From Macquaria australasica (Eukaryota; Chordata; Actinopteri; Centrarchiformes; Percichthyidae): a stretch of DNA of 64,000 nt. Positions 26,501-39,700 of the stretch are shown here, piece by piece (within the stretch, counting starts at the first letter, position 1; every line of letters begins with the position of its first letter). Location of the stretch: positions 1-64,000 of the forward strand of contig SEMN01001001.1 in the NCBI GenBank assembly GCA_005408345.1, written 5' to 3'. The translations under genes were made by a program, and so were the position numbers. Below the pieces are notes generated by a model, which was given only the letters and a program-made list of their open reading frames with translations, had not been told where the DNA came from and made no database searches.

Positions 26501-28051
26501 CCTCTCTCCTCTTCATCATATTCCCAGGTTCTTCTTCCTGTCCAACGACGAGCTGCTGGAGATCCTGTCACAGACCAAAGACCCACTGTGTGTGCAGCCC
26601 CACCTGAAGAAGTGCTTTGAGGGCATTGCCAAACTGGAGTTCACCAAGGACATGGCGATCACTGGCATGATCAGCTCTGAGAAGGAGACTGTGCCCTTCA
26701 CAGAAAAGATTTATCCTGCCCAAGCCAAGGTATAGAACAGATAGTGTTTTTATACATTGTGTCAGTAGTTGTTTCATATATCATTTTGACATTAATGACA
26801 CACTGTATATGTGTCATTTCTATTTCATATTCTTATATTTCTGTTTTGTTAACAAATGTTACTTTGTTGGACATAACATGGTGGACATATGTGGTGGACT
26901 GTTACCGTCTGATATTCAGGGTATGGTAGAGAAGTGGCTGCTGCAGGTGGAGAACCTAATGCTCAGGAGTGTTCGACATGTCATCCATCAAGGAGTGATT
27001 CAGTATGCAGAGGTATTTGAGGATATAACTTTATTTTTGAATCTGTGATGAACTTAGGTTGACTGACAGTAGATGTAAGCAAGTCATGGCTATAAAGGGG
27101 GACTATACTGGGGACTGGGATGGTTTAATTTTATGAATGGTATGATCTTTTTATATATATATATATATATATATAAAACCAGCCATCAGTTCTTTTAATT
27201 TTATGAATGGTATGATCTTTTTTTTTTGTTTTTTGTTTTTTTTTATATAAAACCAGCCATCAGTCCTTTGGAGTAGTATTAAAAAGGGGGTGATGTTAAT
27301 GTAAATTGAACATCACTACCATTGATTCTGGTTCAGATCAAGCATTTCAAAGGGTATAAGAAGCGTAAATACCTCATCTTTATTGTGTAATTTTTTTTTT
27401 TTGCTGTAGTTGCCCAGGAAGAAGTGGGTGTTGCAGTGGCCTGGCCAAGTTGTCATTTGTGCCTCCTCCATCTTTTGGACTACTGAAGTATCTGAAGCCA
27501 TCCAGACCAACTCTCTGCATGTCAGTCTTTAGATCCACCAGTACATCCACTGCTAACTTCTACATAGAAAGACAACTTTTAAGCCCAACAATTACACAAT
27601 TATTACAACATAGTCTAACCTGTGTACTGATTCTCCATTCCACCCAAAGGCCTATGTGGAGAAGTGCAATGCCCAAATTGCTGACATCGTGGAGCTGGTG
27701 CGTGGGAAGCTGCCAGGAGGGGCAAGGATGACCCTTGGTGCTCTTACTGTTATAGATGTTCATGGTAATATAACTGTTATTTTAAATGGATAAAATGGGT
27801 TCTCTTGATTAAATCTGGCTTGTGGAATATCTCACGCATTTTTCTCTCCTAGCTCGAGATGTTGTGGCAAAACTGGCAGAGGACCGCATCTCCACACTGA
27901 ATGACTTTGCGTGGATTTCTCAGCTGCGTTACTTCTGGGAGGATGGAGAAGTGATGCTGCGCATGATCACCACCTGCTTGAAATATGGCTATGAATATCT
28001 GGGCAATTCCCCCCGTCTTGTAATTACACCACTTACTGACCGTTGCTACAG
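17558..28051 (+). other. dnah3: Dynein heavy chain tail and linker, exons 1-28
   Basis: Exons: 17558-17575, 17977-18078, 18217-18424, 18568-18613, 18713-18881, 18973-19165, 19517-19712, 20044-20169, 21230-21425, 21558-21737, 21872-22002, 22095-22200, 22311-22489, 22657-22841, 23049-23172, 23447-23600, 23726-23870, 24000-24211, 24359-24450, 24661-24775, 24954-25070, 25960-26139, 26240-26376, 26528-26729, 26920-27012, 27410-27520, 27650-27764, 27853-28051. The first five exons encode a poorly conserved Ser/Pro/His-rich N-terminus. From exon 6 (ERYMYCITTGVP, then KKSIVDYILMDPSERQRL) the sequence is typical of the group. The linker carries KTQTMRGSPFIKPIE, IDVHARDVVAKL and LVITPLTDRCYRTLMGALKL leading into AAA1. 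The intron after exon 5 starts GCAAGT. The largest introns here are 20170-21229 and 25071-25959; neither holds a recognisable gene. Confidence 0.85.
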
Positions 28052-31000
28052 GTAACTTACAGTTTATTTCATCCCTTATTATTTATTTTATCCCTTATTC
28101 CCTATTCTAACATTCTGTAACTCAAATGTCCAAGTTCTGTCATTGTATCATTTGGTCAAATGACTTTGTGCTACACCAGAACTCTAATGGGGGCTTTGAA
28201 GTTGAACTTGGGGGGAGCTCCTGAGGGTCCTGCAGGAACTGGCAAGACTGAGACCACAAAAGATCTGGCAAAAGCTTTGGCTAAACAGGTACATCAAATG
28301 GTTTACAGTAAAACACTGATCTGCATTTTATTTGTGTGTGTTTTTTTCTTCTTAATACTGACTTTAAGGCTATTATTTGTTTCTAGTGTGTGGTGTTCAA
28401 CTGCTCCGATGGTCTGGACTACAAGGCCATGAGTAAGTTCTTCAAAGGACTGGCTCAGTCTGGTGCTTGGGCCTGCTTTGATGAATTCAATCGTATCGAG
28501 GTGAGCACAACTATTGTTATACTGGTCAAATCTGTGTATATCTGTTAAATCAAATGGCCCAAATACCCCATCTGCTTTAACTGAATAGTAGCTTAAGATT
28601 AGTGAACAAAGATTCTATTAATTTAAGACTTAGGTAGACTTGGACTTAGGTTTTTTGTTAATTTTGTTGTATTGAAAAATGTTCATGATAAAACTTGAAT
28701 AGTCAGTTTGACCTCTCAGATAAAGAGTCATTATAGATTTGGAATCAAGTGTGCACAACCACATATTAACAAAATCTGTTGTCCTCCAACTCAGAAACCT
28801 AGCCACATTTAGATCATTTGCAACTCAGCAGGATATAGAGATGCTGCTTTACTTTTATACCAAATTGATTGGATTGTTTTAATACACTTAAACTGAGTAA
28901 TTGACAGATTGCTAAATGCATATTCTTTTTTTGTTCACTTAGTTACTCACAATGTATTTGTGTGTGTCACAGGTGGAGGTGCTCTCTGTGGTGGCTCAGC
29001 AGGTCCTCTGCATACAACAGGCCATTGGCAAGAATCTGAAGACCTTCATGTTTGAGGGGACAGAGCTGTCACTCAACCCAACCTGCTCTGTGTTCATCAC
29101 CATGAACCCCGGTTATGCTGGCAGGGCCGAGCTCCCTGACAACCTAAAGGTGCATCACTGTTGCACAGTAGTATAGCCTTAAACGTCACTCAACAGTGCC
29201 GAATGTGATGATGAAGAAGGAATGGGAAAAGTTTAAAGAATACTAGAATAAGAATAGAATATAAGAGAATAAGTTGCTGGAACTGGATGTATACCTGTCA
29301 ATCTTGTCTTGTAGGCTCTTTTCCGTACAGTGGCTATGATGGTGCCAGACTATGGTCTTATAGGAGAAATCTCATTATACTCTATGGGCTTCATTGAATC
29401 TCGCAGGTATGTGTGATTGATGTCCTGGACAATATATTTTTAGTAAGTATATTTTCTGGTTGGACTCTCGGTTGGTTCATTCATAAAGCCTCATACATCT
29501 TAAATTACAATTTTACTGACAGTTTGGCCCAGAAGATTGTGGCTACCTACCGTTTGTGCTCCGAGCAGCTGTCTTCCCAACACCACTATGACTACGGTAT
29601 GCGAGCTGTGAAGTCTGTGCTGACTGCAGCAGGGAATCTGAAGCTGAAGTACCCGGAGGAGAACGAGAGCGTGCTGTTGCTTAGGGCGCTGATGGATGTC
29701 AATATGGCCAAGTTTCTAGCACAGGATGTGCCACTGTTTCAGGTGACCAATTTTGCACCAAATCCAAGTGCATTTCTGTGTATGCACCAGTTGGTTTAGT
29801 AATTATTCAGTTAAATTCTCCTGCTGCTGCCCACAGGGTATCATCTCTGATTTATTCCCTGGCGTGGTCCTTCCAAAACCAGACTATGATCTCCTCCTCA
29901 AGGCTCTTAATGACAATATTGCTAGGCTCAACCTCCAGCCTGTCCCATGGTTCATTGGAAAAATTATCCAGGTACCAATGAGGAGTACTGCTTTGTAATA
30001 CTTAAGATACTCATAGAAGTTGTTTAGCTTGTTCACAAAAAATTTACTCAAAATTTGATTTGTGATTGTTTATAGGTGTATGAGATGATGTTGGTACGCC
30101 ATGGTTTCATGATAGTAGGAGACCCCCTAGGAGGAAAGACTTCGGCATATAAAGTTCTTGCTGCTGCCCTTGGAGACCTTTATAAAGGCAGGTATTTCAG
30201 ATAACACTTCTAGTTTACCACCATGTTTTTTAATGGTAAATTGGTCTCTAGCAAGCCATTAGCAAAGATATGATTCTATTTCAGTTTTGAATTTTTTTGC
30301 AATTATTATTCATAATGGTTTATTCCGTCTCATTCCACCACATTTTCAGCCAATCTCATGGAGGAGTTTGCAGTGAGTTACTGCATCATCAACCCCAAGG
30401 CTATCACCATGGGCCAGCTGTATGGGTGCTTCGATCCAGTCAGCCATGAGTGGTCTGATGGTGTGCTGGCCACCTCCTTCAGGGATCAGGCTATATCCAC
30501 CTCAGAAGATCGACAGTGGATCATCTTTGATGGGCCCATTGATGCTGTCTGGATTGAGAACATGAATACTGTGCTGGATGACAACAAGAAGGTACTGGCC
30601 ATTTTGATGCCTTCCTCACTGTAGTTTTTTTCTTACAGTGTAAGAAGTGTGTTCTCGGTTGTTAAATGCTGATAGCTGTTAGTTAGTCAATTGGTTGATC
30701 AGGCTTTCTGTTCATTCAAACATCCACAATAAGTTATCTAAACAACTGCTGGCCAGATTCATTGAAATTTGTTATGGACATTCATAGCTTTTGTAGCAGA
30801 TTTACCTTTGATTTACGACCTTTAAATAAGAAGCCTCTCTCCTTTTCACTCTATTCTCTGCTAGCTTTGTTTGATGAGTGGTGAGATCATCCAGATGAGT
30901 GCCAAGATGAGCCTGATCTTTGAACCTGCTGACCTGGAGCAAGCTTCTCCGGCTACCGTCAGTAGGTGAGCAACACAGACAAAAGCTGCACCAGCGACTG

Positions 31001-33712
31001 TGGTATATATATAGCCGACAGAAAGCATACGTTTTGAAAGTTTTAGAAAAAGTTTGTTTTTTTAATTTGACCATCTGTCTGTAGGTGTGGTATGATCTAC
31101 ATGGAACCTCTGCAGCTGGGCTGGTCTCCTCTCAGAGATTCCTACATGAATACACTGCCTGAAAGCCTGAGCACTGAACATAGAGAACTGGTGAGATTAC
31201 AAAAATTCATGTCTTAATTGGCTCATCAACTACCTTTTACGGTTTTTGTTACACTTTCCTTTCAGATGCATGTGTCTTATATCTGCTTCTTTGATCTTTT
31301 GTCCCACAGATCGTGGATCTGTTTGATTGGCTAGTTCAGCCCTGTCTGGACTTTATAGACAGGGAGTGTCGCTTTGTAGTTCAAACATCTCCCATTCACT
31401 TGGCCTACAGTCTAATGAAGTTGTACACTTGTCTAATGGGTTAGTAAGAATGACATTTAATTGATAAGTTATACATATTTCTTTTGTCAGTGTTTATAGC
31501 GTTAACATTCCTGTCTATACCTAGATGAAATTTCTGCATCAGGAGCCAATGATACACAGATGTCCAGCCAACAGATAACCATGTGGCTGCAGGGTCTGTT
31601 CCTATTCGCAGTTGTATGGACTCTGGGTGGGACCATCACTGGGAACAGTCATAAGAAGTTTGATGTCTTCTACCGCAATCTGATCATGGGCATGGACGAT
31701 AAGCACCCTCGGCCTAAGAGTATCAAACTCAAAAAGAACAACATCTTCCCTGAGAGAGGTCACAAAATCTAAAAAATAATTATGTATATAGTTACTATAC
31801 CAATAGAAAATCTCCCTTTTTAACATTAGTAATGCATGATGTTTATTTATTGTTTTACAGGCATGGTCTATGACTACTACTTTCATAAGGATGGACAAGG
31901 ACAATGGAATGTATGGACTGATTCAATCACAAATGAAGAAAACGTCATTCCAGCTGGAGCCAATGTGAGTGTGTTTGTATCACAGAGGTTACTGCTGCTA
32001 AAGATGCCACTGTGGATGTCTCTGTTCGCTGAAACTCTGCTTATCCTTCCCAGGTGTCAGACCTCATCATCCCAACCATGGAGACGGCACGTCAGCTTTT
32101 TTTCCTGCGTACCTACCTGGCACATGAAATACCCATGCTGTTTGTTGGGCCCACTGGCACTGGCAAATCTGTCATCAACAAAAGCTTCTTGGTAACGTTG
32201 CCTAAAGAGCAGTACACACCAAACTGTATCAACTTCTCAGCCCGAACTTCAGCAAATCAGACCCAAGACATCATCATGGCCAAGCTGGACCGAAGAAGGA
32301 AGGGCGTGTTTGGACCTCCTATGGGAAAGAAGTGTGTCGTCTATGTTGGTAAAGATGGACGCACATACAGTATAATCACATACTGTTGAGTTAAAAGTTG
32401 ATCATTGAGTGAAGGTGTCACATGTTAAGAAGTGTTTGATAGTCATTGATCGTTACCGTTATCTCTTCTAACATAGATGATCTGAACATGCCAGCTAAGG
32501 AAATCTACGGCGCCCAACCCCCAATCGAGCTGTTGAGGCAGTGGATTGACCATCATCACTGGTATGACAAGAAGGACACCTCCATACTAAACATAGTGGA
32601 TGTGCTGTTTCTGTCTGCAATGGGGCCTCCTGGTGGTGGGAAAAACGACATCACAGGTATTGCTGAAATAAATATTTATTTAGTAGTAGTAATTTTACTA
32701 CAGAAAGCAGCAATAATAAGGTTTACTACAATTAACAAAATGTTTGAAATGCTAGGCCGCTTCACCCGCCACTTGAATATCATCTCAATTGATTCCTTTG
32801 ATGATGAAACACTGACCAAGATATTCAGCTCCATTACTGACTGGCACTTCAGCAAGGACTTTGATGCCTCTTTCTACAGGTAACTTGTCAAATATGTATT
32901 AGAATGTCTTACAGTGGAAGAATAATATAAATGATCTTTGTCAGAAAGATGTACTGAATTTTGTCTTATGTCCAAGGCTAGGCAAGATCATGGTCCAGGC
33001 CACCATGGCAGTCTATAAGGATACCATGGACAGCTTCCTCCCCACCCCATCTAAGTCCCACTACATCTTCAACCTGCGGGACTTTGCTCGAGTGATACGA
33101 GGTGTGCTCCTGGCTCCACATACGCACATGCAGGTAAGAGTGAAAACACTAGTGAAATCATGGTTCGTACACAGTCTTGAAAGTTTGGTAAATGCTTAAT
33201 TTTAGCCATTATGTTTTCAAGGTTAGGAATATGCTTGAATTTTGATATACTACTTGAAAAATGCTTGATTTACAGCATAATCTGGTGTTTCATCTGCACA
33301 ATCACTCATGTAAACCAAAAATCTTTTAATATTTGAAATGAAACGATCCTGTCGTCATATTTGTTTGTTGTCTCCTGGCATTTATAGTAACAATTTAGAT
33401 CTGATTATAAAGGCTTCGAGAGTCTGGAAATTTTTGGTTTAGGCACCTTGAAAGTGCTTGAAAAGTGCTTGAACCCTGTGAAATGTTTAAATGAATTGTC
33501 TGAATCTGAATTGCTGTATCTCTTCCTCTTGTGTGTTGGCCATTTATGTCAGGACGGAGACAAACTGATCCGCCTGTGGATCCACGAGGTCTACCGTGTT
33601 TTCTATGACCGACTCATTGACAACGAAGACAAGGAGACATTCTTTGGCATCGTCAAAGAGAGAACCTCAAACTTCTTTAAGCAGAGTGTGGAAAAGGTAC
33701 ATATTTGATTAG

Positions 33713-33748
<36 letters not shown>

Positions 33749-36700
33749 CACTCTCACAAATCTTTTTTTTTTTAAATCAGTTTTTCAGTTCTGTCATTTT
33801 GCATGTTATCTCACAAATTATGAACAAATATGACTGAAATTTTGTGGATAAAAAGCCCTTTGCAAAAGATCTGTTTACTAGATTTGGGTCAAAATCACTT
33901 TAAAGCTGGGGTAGGCAGTTTTCTTTTGGCGTCACTGGGCAAAAATGCCATATTAACCGTGCAGCATATTGTAATTCAAGTGGTCTGAGAGCAGACCTCC
34001 ATTTCAGCCCCCCCTCTTGCCTCTGTTTTCAGGCTTCAGAAAATCTATCCCGTGACGGTAGACTTTAACCTATCTCAGGTTATTTCAGAGAGACGGTGTG
34101 TTCGTATTGGCTAAGCTACAAGAGCAGATGTGTGTACACGTCCCTTCAGATGGTGAAAACCTGATTCAGTGGAGGAAAATCCTGAAACTTGATAACTTGA
34201 TAAATTTCCAACACCTCCTTTGCCTACAGCAGTGTATAGTACAAAACAACACGTCCCAGCTCCACACGGAGCTTCAGGCACATTACGTTCAATGCCATGG
34301 CGCTCATAATGACGAGTGGCAAAGAGGCATGATGACAAACAGTGGGGAGTAACTTTTGACGGGGCACAGGGGTGTGTGTGCGGTGTACTAGCCTCTCTTC
34401 CCGCTGCTGGACGGAGTTGTAGCTGCCTCTGAAGCCTGGGGTGCTCTGCTCTGCGACTGCGAAGCGCTGGAGGGGCGTCTTTGAGAAAACATGTCACGGC
34501 AGGAGGGACCATGGTCTCGGTGAGGCTCACGCCGTGGGGAACCGACTCCTTCTGCTGCCGGTCGAAGTTGTGGGCTTGGTGGGAGGGGCTTAGCGGAGTG
34601 ATACGAGGCAGCAGAGAGAGAGGCGGAAGGTTTTGCCTAGCTTGCACAGATTCTGCCTACCCCAGCTTTAAAGGGTTTCTGCTATCAGATACATTTTGTC
34701 TTTCAATAACTACTTCTGCATTTATGTGCTTATTGGAAAGTACAAACCTAAGAATTTCCAAGTCAGCTAGGTACTAAGCAGCACTGCAGTCACAAGCTTT
34801 TTTTTTCAGAAAGTCAAACCCGAAACAGAAACAATAAACAAACAAACTGTCAGAGAAGCTGCTGCTTTGTGTAGTATAGTGCAGTCTGGTCTAGATTTAA
34901 AACTGTGTTTAATCCTAAATCTCTCCCATTGTTGTCTAGCTCCTGAGCCATCTCAGCCCAGATGGCAAGGTAGTGGACGAGAGCATCCGTAGCTTGTTCT
35001 TCGGTGACTATGCCAAGCCTGATTCTGATGTTAAGGCCTACGATGAAATCACAGACTTGTGTGCCTTACAAGAAGTGATGGAGTTCTACCTGGATGAGTA
35101 CAACAACTGCAGCAAGGCACCCATGTCCCTTGTAATGTTCAAATTTGCCATTGAGCACATTTCCCGCATCTGCCGTGTGCTGAAACAAGACAATGGCCAC
35201 CTTCTACTCGTCGGCATTGGTGGTTCAGGGCGTCAGAGCACCACTAAGCTGGGCACCTTCATCAATGATTATGTCCCATTCCAGATTGAGTTGACCAAGA
35301 ACTACAGCATGTCAGACTGGCGTGATGACCTGAAGCGGATAATGCTTAAAGCAGGAATTGAGGGAAAGAGCATGGTGTTCCTGTTCAATGACAGCCAAAT
35401 TAAGGATGAGGCCATGTTAGAAGACATCAACATGCTGCTTAACACTGGTGATGTGCCTAACATCTTTGCTGCGGATGAACGTGCTGACATAATTGAGAAA
35501 GTGCAGGGAATTGCGCGGATGGAGGGCAAAAAGATTGATGCTACTCCGCTGTCAATGTACAACTTCTTCATTGACCGTGTGAAGGCCAACCTTCACATTG
35601 TGCTAGGTAGGCGCCTTTATATATCCTTTTTCTTTTTTTGATTGAAGTTTTACTAAGTAGTTGTAACTGGGAATTATTGTATTCAACAGCCATGAGTCCT
35701 ATCGGCGATGCGTTTAGGAACCGTCTCAGGATGTTCCCCTCCCTTATCAACTGCTGCACCATTGACTGGTTCCATGCATGGCCAAATGATGCTCTGGAGA
35801 TGGTGGCCCACAAGTTCCTAGAGGATGTGGAAATGGACAATGACATCAAATTTGAGTAAGGACATAAAAAGGATGCAAGGATACTCGTTCCAACAGTGAC
35901 ATTGTTTATATTTGCATATAGCACTGTATAGCTCTGTGTTTTCTTTTCTGTGATCTCAGGGTAGTGGAGATGTGCAAGACCTTCCAGACAAGTGTCAGAG
36001 ACATGTCTCAAAGGTACTTTTCCAGACTGAGGAGACACAACTATGTCACACCCACCTCCTACCTTGAACTCATCCTCACCTTCAAGACTCTGCTCAATGC
36101 CAAGAGGAATGAAGTGGATACTGCAAGAAACCGCTATATCGTTGGTCTCCAGAAACTGGAGTTTGCTGCGTCTCAGGTGATGCACCCTGTCAAGTAATAT
36201 TAACTTGAACGTCACCTTGTTTCTCTGACCAAGTGAATGATATTGACACATCATCATCCAACTTAATACTATGTCCACAGGTGTCAGTGATGCAGGAGGA
36301 GCTGACAGCATTGCAACCAGAGCTCATCCAGACCTCAGCTGAAACAGATCAGATGATGGTTAAGATAGAGGGGGAAACAGTGGAGGTGGATGCTAAGAAA
36401 GAACTTGTGTCTGCTGATGAGAAAGTGGCTAATGAAGCCGCAGCTGCAGCCCAAGCCATTAAGGTATATGTGTATTTCATGAGCAATGACACATTTTGTT
36501 GCATTTGTGCAAAAATGTCCATAATTTAGGTAGCAATCAAATCTTTTTTTTCTTTTTATCTGCCAATTTTTTAAAAAAAAGTTAAAAATGTACATATTTA
36601 GACCCTGATTGTTGTGTACTGGTTATCTTTCAGGATGAGTGTGAGGGAGACTTGGCAGAAGCAATGCCTGCATTGGAGGCTGCCCTGTCAGCCCTGGACA

Positions 36701-39700
36701 CCTTAAAACCTGCAGACATTACAGTAGTTAAGTCTATGCAGAACCCACCAGGTCTAGTCAAACTAGTGATGGAGTCCATCTGTGTCATGAAGGGCATCAA
36801 ACCTGAGAGAAAACCTGATCCTAGTGGCTCAGGTAAGATCATAGCTTTGAAAGAATGATTTTAAAATGGCATTATTCTCACTGACACTGATTTATATAAT
36901 ACTTTTGATATATACAAATATTCAGCTCAATATAAAATATGATAACAGCATTACTATTTCAAATAAATGTGTTGTAGGTAAGATGGTTGAGGACTTCTGG
37001 GGGCCCTCTAAGAAGCTCCTTGGAGACCTGAAGTTTTTGGAAAGCCTCAAAGCCTACGACAAAGACAACATTCCTGCCCCGTACATCAAGAAAATCAGAG
37101 AAAAGTTCATCGACAACCCAGAGTTCCAACCCTCTGTTATTAAAAATGTCTCCTCGGCTTGCGAGGGTCTCTGTAAATGGGTGCGAGCAATGGAAGTGTA
37201 TGAGCGTGTAGCCAAAGTGGTAGCCCCTAAGAAGGAGAGACTGAAGCTGGCTGAGGATGAGCTGGCTGTACAAATGAAAATGTTGACTATAAAAAGGGCT
37301 GAGCTGAAAAAAGTTGAGGACAGACTGCAGAGCCTGAATGATGACTTGGATGCCATGATTAAGAAGAAGAAAGAACTGGAGGACAACATTGAATTGTGTT
37401 CTCAGAAGCTGATCAGAGCAGAGAAGCTGATAGGAGGACTGGGTGGGGAGAAGGACAGGTGGACAGAGGCCGCAAGGCAACTAGGAATTAGGTATATCAA
37501 AATATGTACTGCATATTAATCTTCCTTATTAGTCATGATGTGTGGTGTAGTGTGCCTGAAGTTTAATATTAATCACACTGGTACTATATTTTCCTTCTGC
37601 AGATACACCAACCTGACAGGTGACATACTCCTCTCATCAGGAACTGTATCTTACCTTGGGGCATTTACAGTAGACTACCGTATAGAGTGCCAGGCGCTGT
37701 GGCATGTCCTGTGCCAGCAGAAGAAAATCCCCTGCTCTGAGCACTTCACCCTCAGCAACACTCTGGGTAACCAGGTGGCCATCAGAGCATGGCAGATTGC
37801 TGGACTGCCAGTGGACTCCTTCTCCACAGACAATGGTATCATTGTGTTTAACTCCCGTCGGTGGCCCCTGATGATTGACCCTCAAGGTCAAGCCAACAAG
37901 TGGATCAAGAACATGGAGAAGGCTAATAAACTTGCTGTCATCAAACTGTCTGATGGAAACTATGTGAGAATCTTGGAGAATTGCATCCAGTTTGGAACCC
38001 CAGTTCTTTTGGAGAACGTTGGAGAGGAACTTGATCCGGTACTCGAACCTGTGTTGCTGAAGCAGACCTTCAAACAGCAGGGTGTCGATTACATGAAAAT
38101 AGGAGAGAATATTGTGGAATATTCTAAAGACTTTTTGTTCTACATGACCACTGGACTGAGGAACCCTCACTACCTACCAGAAGTGGCTGTCAAAGTCTGT
38201 CTGCTGAACTTTATGATCACACCACAGGGTCTACAGGACCAGCTTTTAGGGCTTGTAGCAGCCAAAGAGAAACCTGAGCTGGAAGAGAAGAAGAACCAGC
38301 TCATTCTGGAGAGTGCTGCTAACAACAAGCAACTGAAGGAAATTGAGGATAAGATCTTACAAGTGCTCTCCTCTTCCAAGGGAAACATCCTCGAGGATGA
38401 GACTGCCATTAAAATCTTGTCATCCTCCAAAATCCTCTCTGAGGAGATCTCAGAGAAGCAAAAAATTGCCGGTGTTACAGAGAAAGAGATTGATGACACT
38501 CGCATGGGTTACCGTCCTGTGGCTGAGCACTCCTCCATTTTGTTTTTCTGTATCTCAGAATTAGCCAATATCGAGCCTATGTACCAGTACTCCCTAACCT
38601 GGTTCATTAACCTCTACCTGTATTCCATTGCTCAGAGCTTGAAGAGCGATGATGTGGCTGAAAGGATCAACAACATTGTTGTGCACTTTACCCTCAGCAT
38701 CTACAACAATGTGTGCCGCTCGCTTTTTGAGAAGGATAAGTTGCTTTTCTCCCTGCTGCTCACTGTAGGCATCATGCAGGGTAAGGGCCAGGTTGATGAC
38801 CAAGTCTGGCGCTTCCTTCTAACAGGTGGCATTGCTTTGGATAACCCTTACCCCAACCCTGCTCCAGAGTGGCTGTCTGACAAATCTTGGTCTGAAATCG
38901 TCAGGGCATCCAAACTTCCAAACCTGCATGGTTTCTTTGAACATGTCCAAGACAACATCTCCAAATGGAAGAAGCTCAATGACTCAGGAATGCCCCATAA
39001 GTACCAGTTACCTGACCAGTGGAGTACTTTGGTGGGGATGGACAGAATGGTAGTAATCAGGTGCTTCCGGCCAGATAAACTGGTTCCAGCAGTGCAGGAT
39101 TTCATAGTGGATAACATGGGACAAGCTTACATTGAACCGCCCACCTTTGACCTGGCAGGGAGTTACAAAGACTCCAACTGCTGCTCTCCTCTCATCTTTG
39201 TGTTGTCACCAGGATCTGATCCAACTGCAGGTAATTGGAGACTTGTGATCTTTGTACATTTTAACACATGAAAGCCCCACACCATCTAGTCAAACTGTAA
39301 TATACAATCAAGGAAACTTGGTTGTAACTCCTGGTTTTATTTTGGATACCAAAAGTCTTTAATAGAGTATTACTATGTTTCTTCAGGTCTGCTGAAGTTT
39401 GCTGATGACCTAGAAATGGGGGGCAGTAAGACCCAAACCATTTCTCTCGGACAGGGACAGGGACCCATAGCAGCTCAGATGATTGACAAAGCCAACAAAC
39501 AGGGCACCTGGGTGGTACTGCAGAACTGCCACCTGGCCACCAGCTGGATGCCCACTCTGGAGAGGATCTGTGAGGAAACCATAACCCCAGAGAACACACA
39601 CCCTAGCTTTAGGTAACAGATTCTACACAGTGAGTTTAACTGAAACATATTCTTGCATGAAGAAGACGATAAAGGCAAGTACTTTTTCCTCTTCCCAGGT

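Larger units (their letters stand above)
32977..37491 (+). other. dnah3: Dynein AAA4, stalk and microtubule-binding domain, exons 45-52
   Basis: Exons: 32977-33133, 33553-33696, 34940-35606 (AAA4 with GIGGSGRQS and VFLFNDSQIKDE), 35690-35855, 35960-36176, 36281-36463, 36634-36832, 36978-37491. Exons 49-51 form the first stalk helix (ELTALQPELIQTSAETDQMM then a Lys/Glu/Ala-rich heptad region). The microtubule-binding tip follows (DITVVKSMQNPPGLVKLVME to about VRAMEVYERVAKVV). Exon 52 carries the returning helix (KAELKKVEDRLQ-like heptads, KKKKELEDNIELCSQKL). Intron 46 (33697-34939) holds a CA repeat and an inverted-repeat transposable element. Confidence 0.85.

Noticed and set aside
34111..34647. 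178-codon open frame on the minus strand in dynein intron 46
   Set aside because: It lies wholly inside the inverted-repeat element, is low-complexity Pro/Ser/His-rich sequence, and has no recognisable domain.
35568..36311. 247-codon open frame on the minus strand
   Set aside because: It is antisense to dynein exons 48-49 and their introns. The plus-strand exons are clear and conserved; the antisense frame is a shadow.
37637..38170. 177-codon minus-strand open frame
   Set aside because: Antisense shadow of the large dynein exon 53.
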